Counted from the first letter of the stretch, positions 19,346 to 28,440 are shown. The stretch: 31,116 nt of DNA from Chara braunii (GCA_003427395.1 BFEA01000396.1:614674-645789); one strand, 5' to 3'. Notes: generated from the letters alone by a model not told the origin. Made by a program: numbers and translations.

Positions 19346-19824
19346 GCTTCATCACAGAGCGGGCTCTTGATGAACACCTGTTGCAGCCACGTGGTTACAT
19401 CTCGAAAATTCGGCAAGTTCGCCATCCACGACTTAACACGGATCTTCGGCGTCTGGCACAGTTCTTCTGCGAGGTAGGTGTGTGTGCTGCCGCCGTGTTG
19501 CGATTCGAGGGGAGTCCGCAGGCGATAGTGTTGGCAGAAGTGGTGGCGGTGCATCGGCGAGCGTCTCCAGGAACGAGCCACGTCACGACCGTCGCGGCCT
19601 TCAGCGGTGACATCAGTACAGTCAACCCGCAACGACATACCACTATCCGGACTTCATTGCGAGAGTGGACGGAGCAGTTGTCCAACGTGTGGCAGCACGG
19701 TCTTGCCCTACCAGGGCATAATCTCATTCCAACCTTCGCACCTGATCTTGACGGAATCCGCGTCTCTCCGCGCGAGCCTGCAGTAACACTCCCCATCCTT
19801 ATTGCTTTTCCACGACCCCGATGA
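19342..19824 (+). CDS. Accessory ORF A of element 2, unknown function, open
   Basis: 160 residues starting at an ATG that overlaps the integrase stop (ATGA) and ending at a TGA that overlaps the next ATG (ATGA at 19821). It is homologous to element 1 ORF A over most of its length, with the VTTVAAFSGDISTVNP segment and RTSLREWTEQL best conserved. No membrane segment or known motif was recognised. The clean stop-start joints on both sides suggest translation by termination-reinitiation. It is open although the flanking integrase and ORF B are broken. Confidence 0.72.
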   Translation: MSFITERALDEHLLQPRGYISKIRQVRHPRLNTDLRRLAQFFCEVGVCAAAVLRFEGSPQAIVLAEVVAVHRRASPGTSHVTTVAAFSGDISTVNPQRHTTIRTSLREWTEQLSNVWQHGLALPGHNLIPTFAPDLDGIRVSPREPAVTLPILIAFPRPR

Positions 19825-20831
19825 ACCGCGTCGTCCCCCTTGCTCCTCTCTCCATCTTCGGTCTCCCCTCGCTTTTCCCTACCTTCTGGCAGTCCGATCT
19901 TCATCCCCATCTTTCCCTCTTTATCGATCCCCTTTCCGTCCCGCTGATCAACCCAAGGCATTGGCAGCTGTGGCGCGAAACCTTTGTTGAGTTGTCCATG
20001 TGCTTGATCCGGGTGCAGGTGACGGGGATATAGACCGACGAGCATCCTGCGTGTCTCGAGAACGAGGAGCTGCTGATCATACAAGCGTGGAGGGCCATCT
20101 TCTGGACTTTCTTTTTGGATCGGTACGACAAGGCCACCGCCAGTTGATTGCACAGGAGCTCATCGCGCCAATCGTACAATTGGCGGACGATATCTCGTTA
20201 GACATCGTTTCGCAAAGTGACGAGAGTCCCGCCGCGCACGTCCTTGCGCGGCCATTAGATCCGTACCTTCAGTGGAGCGCGTGCTTGGAGGAGCCTGGAG
20301 ACGAAGATACGCTACCGTCGCGGCAGGAATATCTAAAGCCGTACGGGCCTCATCAATCATGCTTTCTATCCAAAGGTGGAGGAGGTGGTGATAGACGACG
20401 ACGAAGAAGACGACGACGAGGAAACGTCAAAAGAGGGAAGCTTTAGAGAGAATAGCAAGGGCGAGCCGAGCGAAGAAGAAGAGGAGGAAGAAACAGGATT
20501 TGAGTTGGAGGCCTTGCCGGAAGAAGCAACGCGTACTGGCACGGAAGCGGACGATCCTGAGCTGGCGCGAAGGCGGGAAGAGATTGCCGCCGGGAAACAC
20601 TAGTTGGAGTTGGCCAGCGGAGCCAGCCTGAAGATCGGCGACGATCCGACCAGGGATCCGGAGCCCCCGAAGCCTGAAGATGGTGACCCAGCAGCCGCCA
20701 CCTCAAGCACCTCGCGGCGGAGACGGAGCCGATCCCCCTCCCCCTCCACCCCAACCCGTCCCCCAATTCGTCCACGTAACGATGCGGGCGATAGGCCTTC
20801 GCCCTCGGATGTTATCCCGCCGCCCCCTTGA
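19821..20831 (+). pseudogene. Accessory ORF B of element 2, frameshifted
   Basis: ATG 19821 overlaps the ORF A stop. The N-terminal part (PRHWQLWRETFVELSMCLIR) matches element 1 ORF B (DEDTWELHRALYKSVALGMF). A TAG at 20031 interrupts it. Near 20125 reading moves to another frame, where QLIAQELIAPIVQLADD resembles the helical LIHLELLSIVQVIASEEEE of element 1. Near 20365 it returns to the first frame with EEVVIDDDEEDDDEE, a hydrophobic core plus acidic run that fits a SUMO-interacting motif. A TAG lies at 20601. The tail has an Arg/Ser basic patch (RRRRSRSPSPS), as expected for nuclear import. The final stop is at 20829-20831. Confidence 0.68.
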
Positions 20832-21303
20832 TCTCCTCACCCTCGAACAGATCCACACCCCCGTCACCTTCCCCCGCCACCCCTTCCGTCCCCATCTCTT
20901 CGGAGATTTCTATTCCACCGGTCTAATCGCCACCGTCTATCCCCACCGATCCCTTCAGCCCGCTGTCCCCACGTTCTGTCTGCATATCCTGTTGTTTAGC
21001 ACTGCGTGGGAACGGTGCAACATAATAGAAGTCTACTGCGTAGTCACGGGAACGATTCCTGTCTGTCGCCACTACGATATCTTTCATGCGGCGCTCTTCC
21101 GCACCCTCTCCTCCCTCTACCGCGACTACCTCGCCTCTCTCCCTCATAGCGGCGATCACTTCCCCCACTTTCACCGAATCATCCACTATGAGGAACTTCC
21201 GATAGATGGGATACATCGCTACCTACCCCCGCTTCCTCCCCGTCCCCCCCGTGAACTTCCCTCCATGTACCGGGTCTACTTCCCCATCCCCACGAGACGC
21301 TAA
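20782..21303 (+). CDS. Accessory ORF C of element 2, unknown function, open
   Basis: 173 residues from ATG 20782, overlapping the end of ORF B by 50 nt. The frame is also open from ATG 20680, but that extra part is Pro-rich low complexity and has no match in element 1, so the shorter start is preferred. The core FRPHLFGDFYSTGLIATVY aligns with EPYLTPVFQGCIAARLAGML of element 1. The end is best conserved: HFHRIIHYEELP and LPPLPPRPP. No known domain was recognised. Confidence 0.68.
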   Translation: MRAIGLRPRMLSRRPLDLLTLEQIHTPVTFPRHPFRPHLFGDFYSTGLIATVYPHRSLQPAVPTFCLHILLFSTAWERCNIIEVYCVVTGTIPVCRHYDIFHAALFRTLSSLYRDYLASLPHSGDHFPHFHRIIHYEELPIDGIHRYLPPLPPRPPRELPSMYRVYFPIPTRR

Positions 21304-21750
21304 TCCCGACCCCACTCTCTCCCTCCAAACCTTCGACACGAGAAGACAGCACGAATCAGAAGCTTCGCGAAGATCACGCCAAGGACGATGACGTCCACCT
21401 ACGCTTTGATTCGACGAGCCGCGACGAGCTGGGGTGCAGCGCACACGGAGACCAGGTGGACCATGATGGCATCACCTAGACGATCTCTACAGTGCGAGGA
21501 ACAGGGGGTTGCATATGACAGGGCTGCGGAGATCTTGCCATTGATGTTGTCGCCATCTCATCCGCGGCTCAGTTATCGTTCATTGTGCTTCTTCCTGATG
21601 CTCCGTCTTCTTCTACCCCTTGTTCGAACTTCCATACGGTCAAGAAGTTGCAATTGAAGTTGGCATCAACATGAACTCTGGCTCGATCATCTGCTGATAC
21701 ACTTGGTTCCTCATGCATCACTCTTCCCCCTCTTTCCTTCTCCGCCGTGA
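21304..21750. other. 3' noncoding region of element 2
   Basis: About 450 bp between ORF C and the pre-LTR hairpin. Short frames exist but have no match in element 1. I found no counterpart of the paired stem-loops of element 1 and see no other clear structure. Confidence 0.6.
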
Positions 21751-21799
21751 CATGCAATCAAGAGATCGCATGATTTTGGAACCCCCTGCGCATCACATA
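21751..21799 (+). promoter_or_regulatory. Hairpin and conserved block abutting the 3' LTR of element 2
   Basis: CATGCAATC (21751-21759), loop AAGA and GATCGCATG (21764-21772) form a 9-bp stem with one mismatch. It is followed by ATTTTGGAACCCCCTGCGCA and TCACATA up to the LTR start. Element 1 has a hairpin of unrelated sequence at the same place, then nearly the same block. The site takes the position normally held by the polypurine tract. The last bases form TCACATATGTGA, a perfect palindrome spanning the LTR boundary. Confidence 0.65.
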
Positions 21800-22742
21800 T
21801 GTGACGAACTACTTCCCGAACCTGTGCTATCTTTCGTACCCCTTTGGCTCAAATTTTTCTTGTACCATACCGACCCTAGGAGTACCCCGTTTGTTTTTTT
21901 GATTTTGGGCGCCGTGTTTTTGGTCCCCGTTTTGTCGAAAGCTTGGTTGATTCTTGGAATTCTGCTTTTTGCAATTTAGGAAATACACGGGAATTTACAC
22001 GCGCCTTAGCGAGCGCACTGGGAATTGGGTCCGGCAGTTGGGAATTCCAGGATAAGCGGAACTTTGACGTGTCCTTTTTTTGTGTGTGAATGTTCTCGGT
22101 CGCGTTGGCAAAAACTCTCGGAATTTTGTGAGAATACGAATAGGCGTAGAATTTTCTTTTCCCGCGTCGTCCTCTTCGCGCGCGGATATGGTGATTTCAA
22201 TTTTTAATTGGTTTAGGACATAGGCAAGCTGTAACTGTTTCGGTGCCTTTTTTTTTTTCTTTCTGTTGACGGCGCCACACATGCGAAGCCTTCTTCCCCT
22301 CTCCTTCCCCCTGCGCCCCCGATCTGTCTCCCTCATTGTTCTCTCCCGCGCTATTCCTTCCTTCCCCCTTCTCATCCTCCCTTCTTGCAACTATTTTCCC
22401 TCTCTCTCTCCCGCTCTGGCCGGTTGCGCGCCCATTTTCCCTTTCTTGATCGTCTGAATCTTGGACTCGTCTTGCGCTACTTCTCGCGCCTTTTCCTTCT
22501 CACCCGCTGAATTCAGCGCACGACGCTCGGTCGATCCTTCGATAACTCCCGCTCGCCAACCAGGTACGTGGATCAATATGATCTTCCTATTGCGCAACGA
22601 ATCTGATTGTTTAAACCTTGAGTCTCGAGGGATCAACATGGCTTCCACGAAGCACTCTTCTCAAAGTCTTCTCCTCCTGCTTCTTTTCTTACACTTCGAC
22701 TTTCCCCCTGCCTTCTCTCTCCCTCGCCCCCCTTTTCGCCAC

Positions 22743-22750
22743 TATAAATT
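22743..22750 (+). promoter_or_regulatory. Putative TATA box, 3' LTR of element 2
   Basis: TATAAATT, the copy of the motif at 11428. In this LTR it could drive transcription of ORF0 and flanking DNA. Confidence 0.6.
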
Positions 22751-23780
22751 CCACAAACGCCCCCGCAAATCTCTCATTTGTTCTCGACTCCCAAGCCAAC
22801 TTTCGAGAAACAGTGTCTAGGCAGAGTGTTTGGTGCGAGTCGGAAAGTCCTGTCGAGCTGACGATAGACTGGCCGGTTGTGCGCTTGATCACCACGACGG
22901 ACTGTGGGATCTGGGCAAACCGCGTCGAGTTTACGTCGGCGGGGTGACGATCGTAGTGGTGGGAGTTAGCACGCGACGACCGGGATCGTCTATGCAGGCA
23001 TGAGGATCGATTGATTGGAGTTGAGTGAGTAGTTGGCCCGGGGCCATATTGGAATTCACGGCGAATGCGCCTTTGTTGTTGCAGAACTTTATCTCTGGTG
23101 TGAGTGTACGGCGACAACGCCGAACTTCCTCTTTTCGATCTTGCCATTTCCCAGCTCAACCTTCCTCCCCTGTCTCCCTCTCTCCCCTCTATCTTTGACG
23201 ATGAGTCTTGATGCCTGTCCCTCTCATGAATGAGAATGAATTTGTGTGCTCTCCTGCGTAAAAGAACTTCTTCTGGAACTCTTCCATTAGTTTCCTGGGT
23301 AATCCCCGAATATCGAGGAATTGATCCTCTTGTTTGTGAACGATGGATGTGTGTGTACAATTTCCTCGGTTGGTTCCCGACCTGTGTACCCTTGTCATTT
23401 TCGCACCTTCCACAGTGAATGTATGTATGGAGATACTCGCCTTTTTGTATTGATTAGACGCCGCCGTCGGCGGGATTTTGTTCGAGAATGCAAGAGTGTT
23501 TAGATCTGTAGTTCTGAATGCGCTGCGCGTGCCATCTGCCATATGCTGCACGACATCTGCAACCGATCTACAGGGCAGACTCGAGGAACCAGGCGCCCGG
23601 GGATCAACGCCGCGGTGGCTTACGGAACCTGAGTCACGGGTCGGTCCCTCAGTTACATGCATGATCAAGTCGATGAGTGTTTTCTCCCTCTCTCGTGTTA
23701 AAAAGGATTGGTGGTTGCGCAAGTGTTTTTTTTTTTTTTTTTTTTTTGATGACGTCTCGGGATTTCTGCAATTGATTGAT

Positions 23781-24227
23781 ATGTGGACTGACAAGCACCC
23801 TTCGATCGGGCGCCAGCCTCCCATATCTCCCGCCTCAACACGACCTTTTCCCTACAACGAGAAAAGGACACGTGTATGCGAGTGGGACGTACGAGAAGCT
23901 GTCGCACAGATCGGCGGACGATACTACTTTCCTCCGGCAAACCGTTGTTCAAGGTTCGTAGAGGCCGGGTTTGTCATTATTGATACACACTTTCCACCTT
24001 ACTCGATATTGTTGCCATTTGACGAGTTGATCGTTATCCCGTGGACGGCAGTAGAACCCCACTGGCCTCGCACTCTATGCACCGAATGCCAGCGCTTTGA
24101 GCGCTATGAATCCAAGGGTTTCGACTGCGTACGAAGTGACGACGAACACAGAGAAAGAGCCACACGACTGCGACCCTCCACGTCGGACTCAGAACTGACC
24201 GGTGAACGACCTCAGGACTTAATATGA
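23781..24227 (+). CDS. LTR-encoded ORF0, 3' LTR copy of element 2, Cys-containing, unknown function
   Basis: 148 residues from ATG 23781, 33 nt after a T tract; the frame is also open upstream through the tract. Conserved features shared with element 1 ORF0 are C33, DVR 36-38, C56, FVIID ending at D68, ILLPF, PW 87-88 and CTEC (C100/C103). The spacings DVR to Cys (18) and Asp to CxxC (32) are identical in the two elements. The C-terminal part is charged and Arg rich. The stop at 24225-24227 is a TGA where the 5' LTR copy reads CGA, so the original protein was longer. The family was not recognised; a small zinc-binding protein is a plausible guess. Confidence 0.68.
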   Translation: MWTDKHPSIGRQPPISPASTRPFPYNEKRTRVCEWDVREAVAQIGGRYYFPPANRCSRFVEAGFVIIDTHFPPYSILLPFDELIVIPWTAVEPHWPRTLCTECQRFERYESKGFDCVRSDDEHRERATRLRPSTSDSELTGERPQDLI

Positions 24228-24512
24228 AGACAAGACACGCGAAGCGTGCCTAAGCCTTTTTGCCAGTCCGGCAATACTTTTTGGATTGAATTTGTCTTTC
24301 TCTCTCCTTTCGCGCCGAACTCCCGCGCGCATTTTGCAACGCGCGAAAGACGGTCGACTTACCTCATCAGACCAACACGGGGGATTTCAGTTCCCACACT
24401 GAATTTCCAAAAATCCTTGGCACACCCCATCTTGCTATTTTTCGGGCCCTTTTTCCGCACCTCTAGCACTCCGAACGAAAGACAGTACAGGGCGCGAGGT
24501 TTGCGCGTCACA

Positions 24513-25210
24513 CGTGTGCTACCAGGCACCCTAGGATCAGGTAAGGGCATATAATTAGGCAATATACAACAAATATTCCATCGTACCCATAATTCTATGA
24601 CCGATTACTACTTCGAATCCTATGACCTATTACTACGTCTAATCCGTTTGCAATACGTGTTTCTAATTACGAAACACTAAAGAAATGCATGTGACTGAAC
24701 AGATAGTACTAGCCTAGAAAGCGCCGAGAAAACGGAGAGGTCACTCTTCCCGGAACCAACCAGTTTCCAAATACAGAGATGAAGAGAGAGCCTAAAATTT
24801 TTCCACTACACACACACAAAAAAAAAAATACCAGCAACTTCCATCAGGAGGTAATGGTCCCCTACTACTATACGAGAAGGTAATCATCCCCTAAATACGA
24901 CCTAAAACTTTGGCCCCAAGCAGTGAGCAGCTTCTTCAATAGTCCGCCCATGTCTACTGATCTTGGTTTTTTTTTTTTTTTTTTGCTCCTAGCTCATCTT
25001 AATTATTACCCTTGACAGCTTTCCTTTTAAGCAGCGAAGCCCAAGATCAGACACCGTTTTGTCATAGCAAGCGCTCCCACTGCCATGATCGAAAGTTACT
25101 CTCACTACTTTCGATGGCATAGCTAGGATGCAGCTACAGCCTCAGAGCATCGGCTACCTTCTTGCCAACACTCACTCATTGATGATGCCTAGTTGACGGC
25201 ATAGCTGCAC
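24513..25210. other. No gene seen; A/T-rich flank of element 2
   Basis: Low-complexity CA/A and T tracts (about 24812-24830 and 24967-24985) and no convincing coding region, RNA gene or element end. Confidence 0.6.
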
Positions 25211-25317
25211 GATGGCGCGATGTCTCGACTATCCCTTGAGTGGGGTAGAACGATGGTGCGATGTCTCGACTATCCCTTGAGTGGGGTAGGAGACTATCCC
25301 TTGAGTGGGGTAGGAGC
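25211..25317. repeat. 41-bp tandem repeat, two and a half copies
   Basis: CGATGG-GCGATGTCTCGACT plus ATCCCTTGAGTGGGGTAG occurs at 25211 and 25252; a shortened third unit of 24 bp follows at 25293. No coding frame. Confidence 0.85.
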
Positions 25318-25429
25318 GCCTGGGCGTTCGGAGTATGATCCCTAGTGGGTCCCTCTGTTGTACCTGGTTCACCTGCATTGATTACTCACTCGCACTGTGA
25401 CTATGTTGAAGTTTTGGACTGTGGTTGCC

Positions 25430-25713
25430 ATACTGCCTTGGGAGCTTAGGTTCAGCCGACTGCTCATGCCTGCGTGGCAGGCCCGAGATGTGGAAGATGA
25501 CAAGAACCGACAAGAAGACTCGGTGAGGGAGGCGACGAGATGATGTAGGTTGTACTACTACCTTGGGAGTTGGCCAGTTGCTGACTGCTCGCACCTGCTC
25601 GCTTCTGTATGGGAGGCCCGAGACGATGTCGGTTGTACTACTACCTTGGGAGTTAGCCAGTTGCTGACCGCTCGCCCCCGCTCGCTCCTGTATGGGAGGC
25701 CCGAGACTTGGTC
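25430..25713. repeat. 83-bp tandem repeat plus one degenerate unit
   Basis: Units begin GGTTGTACTACTACCTTGGG at 25548 and 25631 and share CAGTTGCTGAC and TATGGGAGGCCCGAGAC. A weaker third copy (CTGCCTTGGGAGCTTAGG to AGGCCCGAGATG) lies upstream at about 25430-25490. Frames through this on both strands are repeat artefacts. Confidence 0.82.
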
Positions 25714-25945
25714 GTTGGAAATCGAGAACAGACGGCGACTGTCCCTGGGAAGACGTCGAGAAGAGTTGGCAAATTGACATGGAGATGTGAGCAAAGCGCC
25801 TGCTAGTATCTGATATCTTCTACACGAGCCGCCACAGGCGAGGCTCAGCCATGCCGTCAACTAGGTGAGGCACGCATCTTTCCTCAACTCGTCTCATGGT
25901 CTCAAAGCGTACGCTTCCCTGCAGGCGCCAGCCGGCTCCGGCCCG
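25714..25945. other. No gene seen
   Basis: Unique-looking sequence between two repeat blocks. No convincing coding frame, RNA gene or structure was seen. Confidence 0.5.
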
Positions 25946-26117
25946 GCAGGTTAGCGCTAATCCGCATGCCCCGGTAGGCTAGCGCTAATCCGCATGCAAA
26001 AATAGCGCTAGCCTAGCGCACATGCAGCGCTGCCGGTTCGCTTTCCCCCATCCCTCTTCGGTGCTGCACACTTCAACACCAAAGAAAAATTGAAATGCCA
26101 TCCCTTTTCGGTGCTGC

Positions 26118-26149
<32 letters not shown>

Positions 26150-26194
26150 CGTTTGTGCTGCACACTTACAACACCATAGAATAATTGAAATGCC
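25946..26194. repeat. AGCGCT-rich palindromic patch and direct repeat around poly-T
   Basis: TTAGCGCTAATCCGCATGC and CTAGCGCTAATCCGCATGC occur within about 30 bp of each other, followed by inverted AGCGCTAGCC and CTAGCGC. Then TGCTGCACACTTCAACACCA (26062) and TGCTGCACACTTACAACACC (26156), each ending ATTGAAATGCCA, flank a run of about 31 T. This could be remnants of a small retroposon or a tandem duplication. Confidence 0.65.
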
Positions 26195-26411
26195 ACTTCG
26201 AACAGATATGAATGATTACGAAGTTACGATCAAGTGCATGGTCGCACGCAGATGGACCTGATTACGACCAACTTTCGTGTGAGTGGGAGGATGAACCTGA
26301 CGGTGATCCCGTTTGGAAACATATTTTTAATAATAACGAGAGAACGCCCCGTCATTCCTGCGAAGAACGCTACACTACAAATAGTACTACGCAGTAGCAG
26401 GGTCAGGCAGG
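26195..26411. other. No gene seen
   Basis: Overlapping short frames without protein-like features. The region leads into foldback copy 2. Confidence 0.5.
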
Positions 26412-26495
26412 GCGGTCATTATAGCTGTATTTGGTCCAACTTTCAGTCTAGATACAGTGATAATGACCGGGCGTTACATTCGGGTGAAGGGAGTA
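26412..26495. repeat. Foldback/MITE-like element, copy 2 (partial)
   Basis: CGGTCATTATAGCTGTATTT at 26413 and ATAATGACCGGGCGTTACAT at 26460, continuing TCGGGTGAAG. The middle CTTTCAGTCTAGATAC is the inverse complement of the loop of copy 1. The left outer arm is not recognisable. Confidence 0.72.
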
Positions 26496-26578
26496 GTTTT
26501 TCAATGGCTCCGACAGGCCGCACTACCAACTACTACCAGTGCCGTATTTTTCATACCTCAGGAACGGGGCAATCGTGC

Positions 26579-26840
26579 GATGTTCATCAAGCTCACAAAG
26601 CATGCACAGGAGCGCAATTATGACCAGGTTCATGATTTCCGAGGAACATCGCACCAAGGGGAACTGGGCCCTAGCAGTGATGCTTGATACCACAGCAGTA
26701 ACAACCTCCGATGTTCATCAAGCTCACAAAGCATGCACAGGAGCGCGATTATGACCAGGTTCACGATTTCCGAGGAACATCGCACCAGTGGGGACTGGGC
26801 CCTCGCAGTGATGCTTAATACCACAGCAGTCACAACCTCC
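26579..26840. repeat. 131-bp tandem duplication
   Basis: GATGTTCATCAAGCTCACAA begins units at 26579 and 26710. Both continue through CATGCACAGGAGCGC, TCCGAGGAACATCGCACCA and CCACAGCAGT. The two units differ at several sites. The block lies between foldback copies 2 and 3. Confidence 0.88.
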
Positions 26841-26912
26841 GCTTCGAACGGCACACACACCAGATATCCTGCTGGTGTGCACCCCCCTACCTTCTGCACC
26901 CTCCTAGAACCC

Positions 26913-26985
26913 CCGGTCATTTCGTCGCTGTATTTGGGCCAGCTTTCAGTCTAGATACGGCGATAATGGCGGGCGTCCATTAATA
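26913..26985. repeat. Foldback/MITE-like element, copy 3 (degenerate)
   Basis: CCGGTCATTTCGTCGCTGTA, then CTTTCAGTCTAGATAC and GATAATGGCGGGCGTCCATT. It has the same order as copy 2 with several mismatches and no outer arm. Confidence 0.65.
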
Positions 26986-27104
26986 ATTTGACCGAGCACT
27001 CCGCACAAAGTGAGCATGCAGCAGCAGCAAAACAGAGTCGAACTCCCAGATCGTATTCGACAAACGTTCCACTTCACACCTCACAGTGCCGGTGACCATG
27101 TTGA
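26986..27104. other. No gene seen
   Basis: A short stretch before the G-box cluster with no supported feature. Confidence 0.45.
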
Positions 27105-27147
27105 CACGTGCAAATTAATCCCACGTGCCAACGCACGTGGACACGTG
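27105..27147. promoter_or_regulatory. Cluster of four CACGTG (G-box) motifs
   Basis: CACGTG at 27105, 27122, 27134 and 27142. The middle two form CCACGTGC-CAAC-GCACGTGG, a perfect 8-bp inverted repeat. G-boxes bind bZIP and bHLH factors in plants. No gene was recognised nearby, so the role is unknown. Confidence 0.5.
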
Positions 27148-27296
27148 CACAGGTGTACTCACGGGATCATGAGCCGGAGGCCATCAACTACGCCGCAGCC
27201 CAATTGGCTGCTGCCTGTTTGCCTCTCACGCACGTTCACATGCTCGTTGACTCAAAGAGATGTTGACGCACTGGACAGCCAGTCGCCAAATAGCGG

Positions 27297-27480
27297 GGAG
27301 AGCGAGCGAGCGAGCGAGAGAGAGAGAGAGAGACTGGTGCATCAACATGGTAACGTGAGTCAAAAAACGTCAAGTTAAACGTGTAAAGTCAAAGAGAGAG
27401 AGAGAGAGAGAGGACTCGTGCATCAACATGGCAACGCAAGTACAAAAATGTCAACGTGTTAAGTCAACGCGTCAATGTTC
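27297..27480. repeat. GA microsatellites within an 81-bp repeat
   Basis: GAGCGAGCGA and (GA)n at 27301-27332, and a second (GA)n at about 27393-27412. Each is followed by GACT(G/C)GTGCATCAACATGG (27332 and 27413) and a TCAA-rich stretch. Confidence 0.8.
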
Positions 27481-27591
27481 ACGAAAGGGCATCGGATAAA
27501 CATAGGGAGGGAATAAGGTGCGAGGCACGACTCGTGCATCAGGAACATACTAGAAAAACGGAGAAAAAAAAAAAAAAGAACAGTTAAATCA

Positions 27592-27785
27592 TCGTGTGAA
27601 AGCAAACGGGGCAAAGCAGGCAAGTCGAAGTCATGAGCAGGCAGCCACCCTGTGCAAAAGGACACCAGACCGACGACAACAAATCCGCGTGTGAATGCAA
27701 ACGGGGCAAAGAAGGCAAGTCGAAGTCATCAGCGGTTAGCCAACCTGTGCAAAAGGACTACAGACCGACCACAACAAATCAATTT
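27592..27785. repeat. Tandem repeat of about 97 bp, two copies
   Basis: GTGTGAA-GCAAACGGGGCAAA, then GGCAAGTCGAAGTCAT, CTGTGCAAAAGGAC and ACAACAAATC, appears twice in tandem. The plus-strand frame through it is repeat-derived and not protein-like. Confidence 0.82.
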
Positions 27786-28440
27786 TGTACAGGCGTCAAC
27801 AGCACTGTAAGCCTTCAAATAGGTCAGCTCTCTTGTGGAAAGTCAAAGTCAACGTCAAAGTTTGAGATGGGTGTATGGATGTCAACGGTCTACGCCAAAC
27901 AGCATAAAAGTCAACGACCAACATCTGTAATCGACGTTGTTGGCAATGGGCCTCTCGCTCGCTCCAGGGCACAACACTCCCCATGCATTTGGAAGGCTTT
28001 CCTGAACAAGTGCATTCCAGCAAGTCCGACATTTCGAATGAACCCGGGCTCGAAAAACGTCCAAATGCATGTAAATTGCTGTGTGGCGGATCGAGGCCCA
28101 GTGACTCGCATTCCGCCACACTGTAGTCCGCCTCCCCCTCCTCCTCCTTATCAACCAGCAATTTGGTGACGTCACCAGCTCAAACAAAGAGGACTGCCCA
28201 ATTCATATAAAAAAAAACATTCGCGTTAAAAGGGTTGACGTCAGCCAATCGCACAGATACGGCTCTGAAACAGCGATCCCGCGGGATCCGAAACGCTTCA
28301 CCGAACAAATCTCGCAGCGATCCCGACCAACAGGATCGGCAGCTATCCCTAAGGGAGAAAAAAAAACCCTGATATCTACCGAACAATTTTGCAGTACAGC
28401 AATCACGACGGACAGACGCAGCAACCCCGACCAAACCGAG
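27786..28440. other. No gene seen
   Basis: Frames up to about 120 residues exist on both strands but overlap one another and lack recognisable features. Contains a CTCC-type pyrimidine run at 28130-28150. Confidence 0.5.

Larger units (their letters stand above)
10485..24512 (+). mobile_element. Element 2: Ty3/gypsy-like LTR retrotransposon, complete but decayed
   Basis: Bounded by two LTRs of about 2.7 kb that both begin TGTGACGAAC and share U5 ends (13234 and 24500). In order it contains a primer binding site, gag-pro, RT-RNase H, PHD-integrase, ORFs A, B and C, a hairpin block and the 3' LTR. The order matches element 1, but nucleotide sequence is strongly diverged, so it is a related but distinct family. 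The first 200 bp of the LTRs differ at about 6 sites. No perfect target-site duplication was found: ATGTG precedes 10485 and CGTGTG follows 24512. The coding region has many stops and at least three frameshifts. Confidence 0.94.
21800..24512 (+). repeat. 3' LTR of element 2
   Basis: Begins TGTGACGAAC like the 5' LTR, and the match runs to GAGGT at 24500. It then continues TTGCGCGTCACA to 24512. CGTCACA is the exact inverse complement of the LTR start TGTGACG, so the integrated right end is placed here, 12 bp beyond the boundary seen in the 5' LTR. Contains a TATA box at 22743, a T tract at 23726-23747 and an open ORF0 at 23781. Confidence 0.9.

Noticed and set aside
22689-23360. Minus-strand frame of 223 codons in the 3' LTR of element 2
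   Set aside because: It lies in LTR DNA between the TATA box and ORF0, is split into two frames in the 5' LTR, has no counterpart in element 1 and shows only low-complexity Arg/Ser composition.
23189-23824. Minus-strand frame of about 200 codons present in both element 2 LTRs
   Set aside because: Its presence twice only reflects LTR duplication. It runs through the A/T tract as poly-Lys and has no counterpart in element 1.
10479-24518. Target-site duplication of element 2
   Set aside because: ATGTG before the 5' LTR and CGTGTG after the 3' LTR share only TGTG, which also occurs within the LTR start, so no reliable duplication can be claimed.
27633-28169. Plus-strand frame of 178 codons
   Set aside because: It starts within a 97-bp tandem repeat, overlaps several minus-strand frames and has no protein-like domain or known motif.
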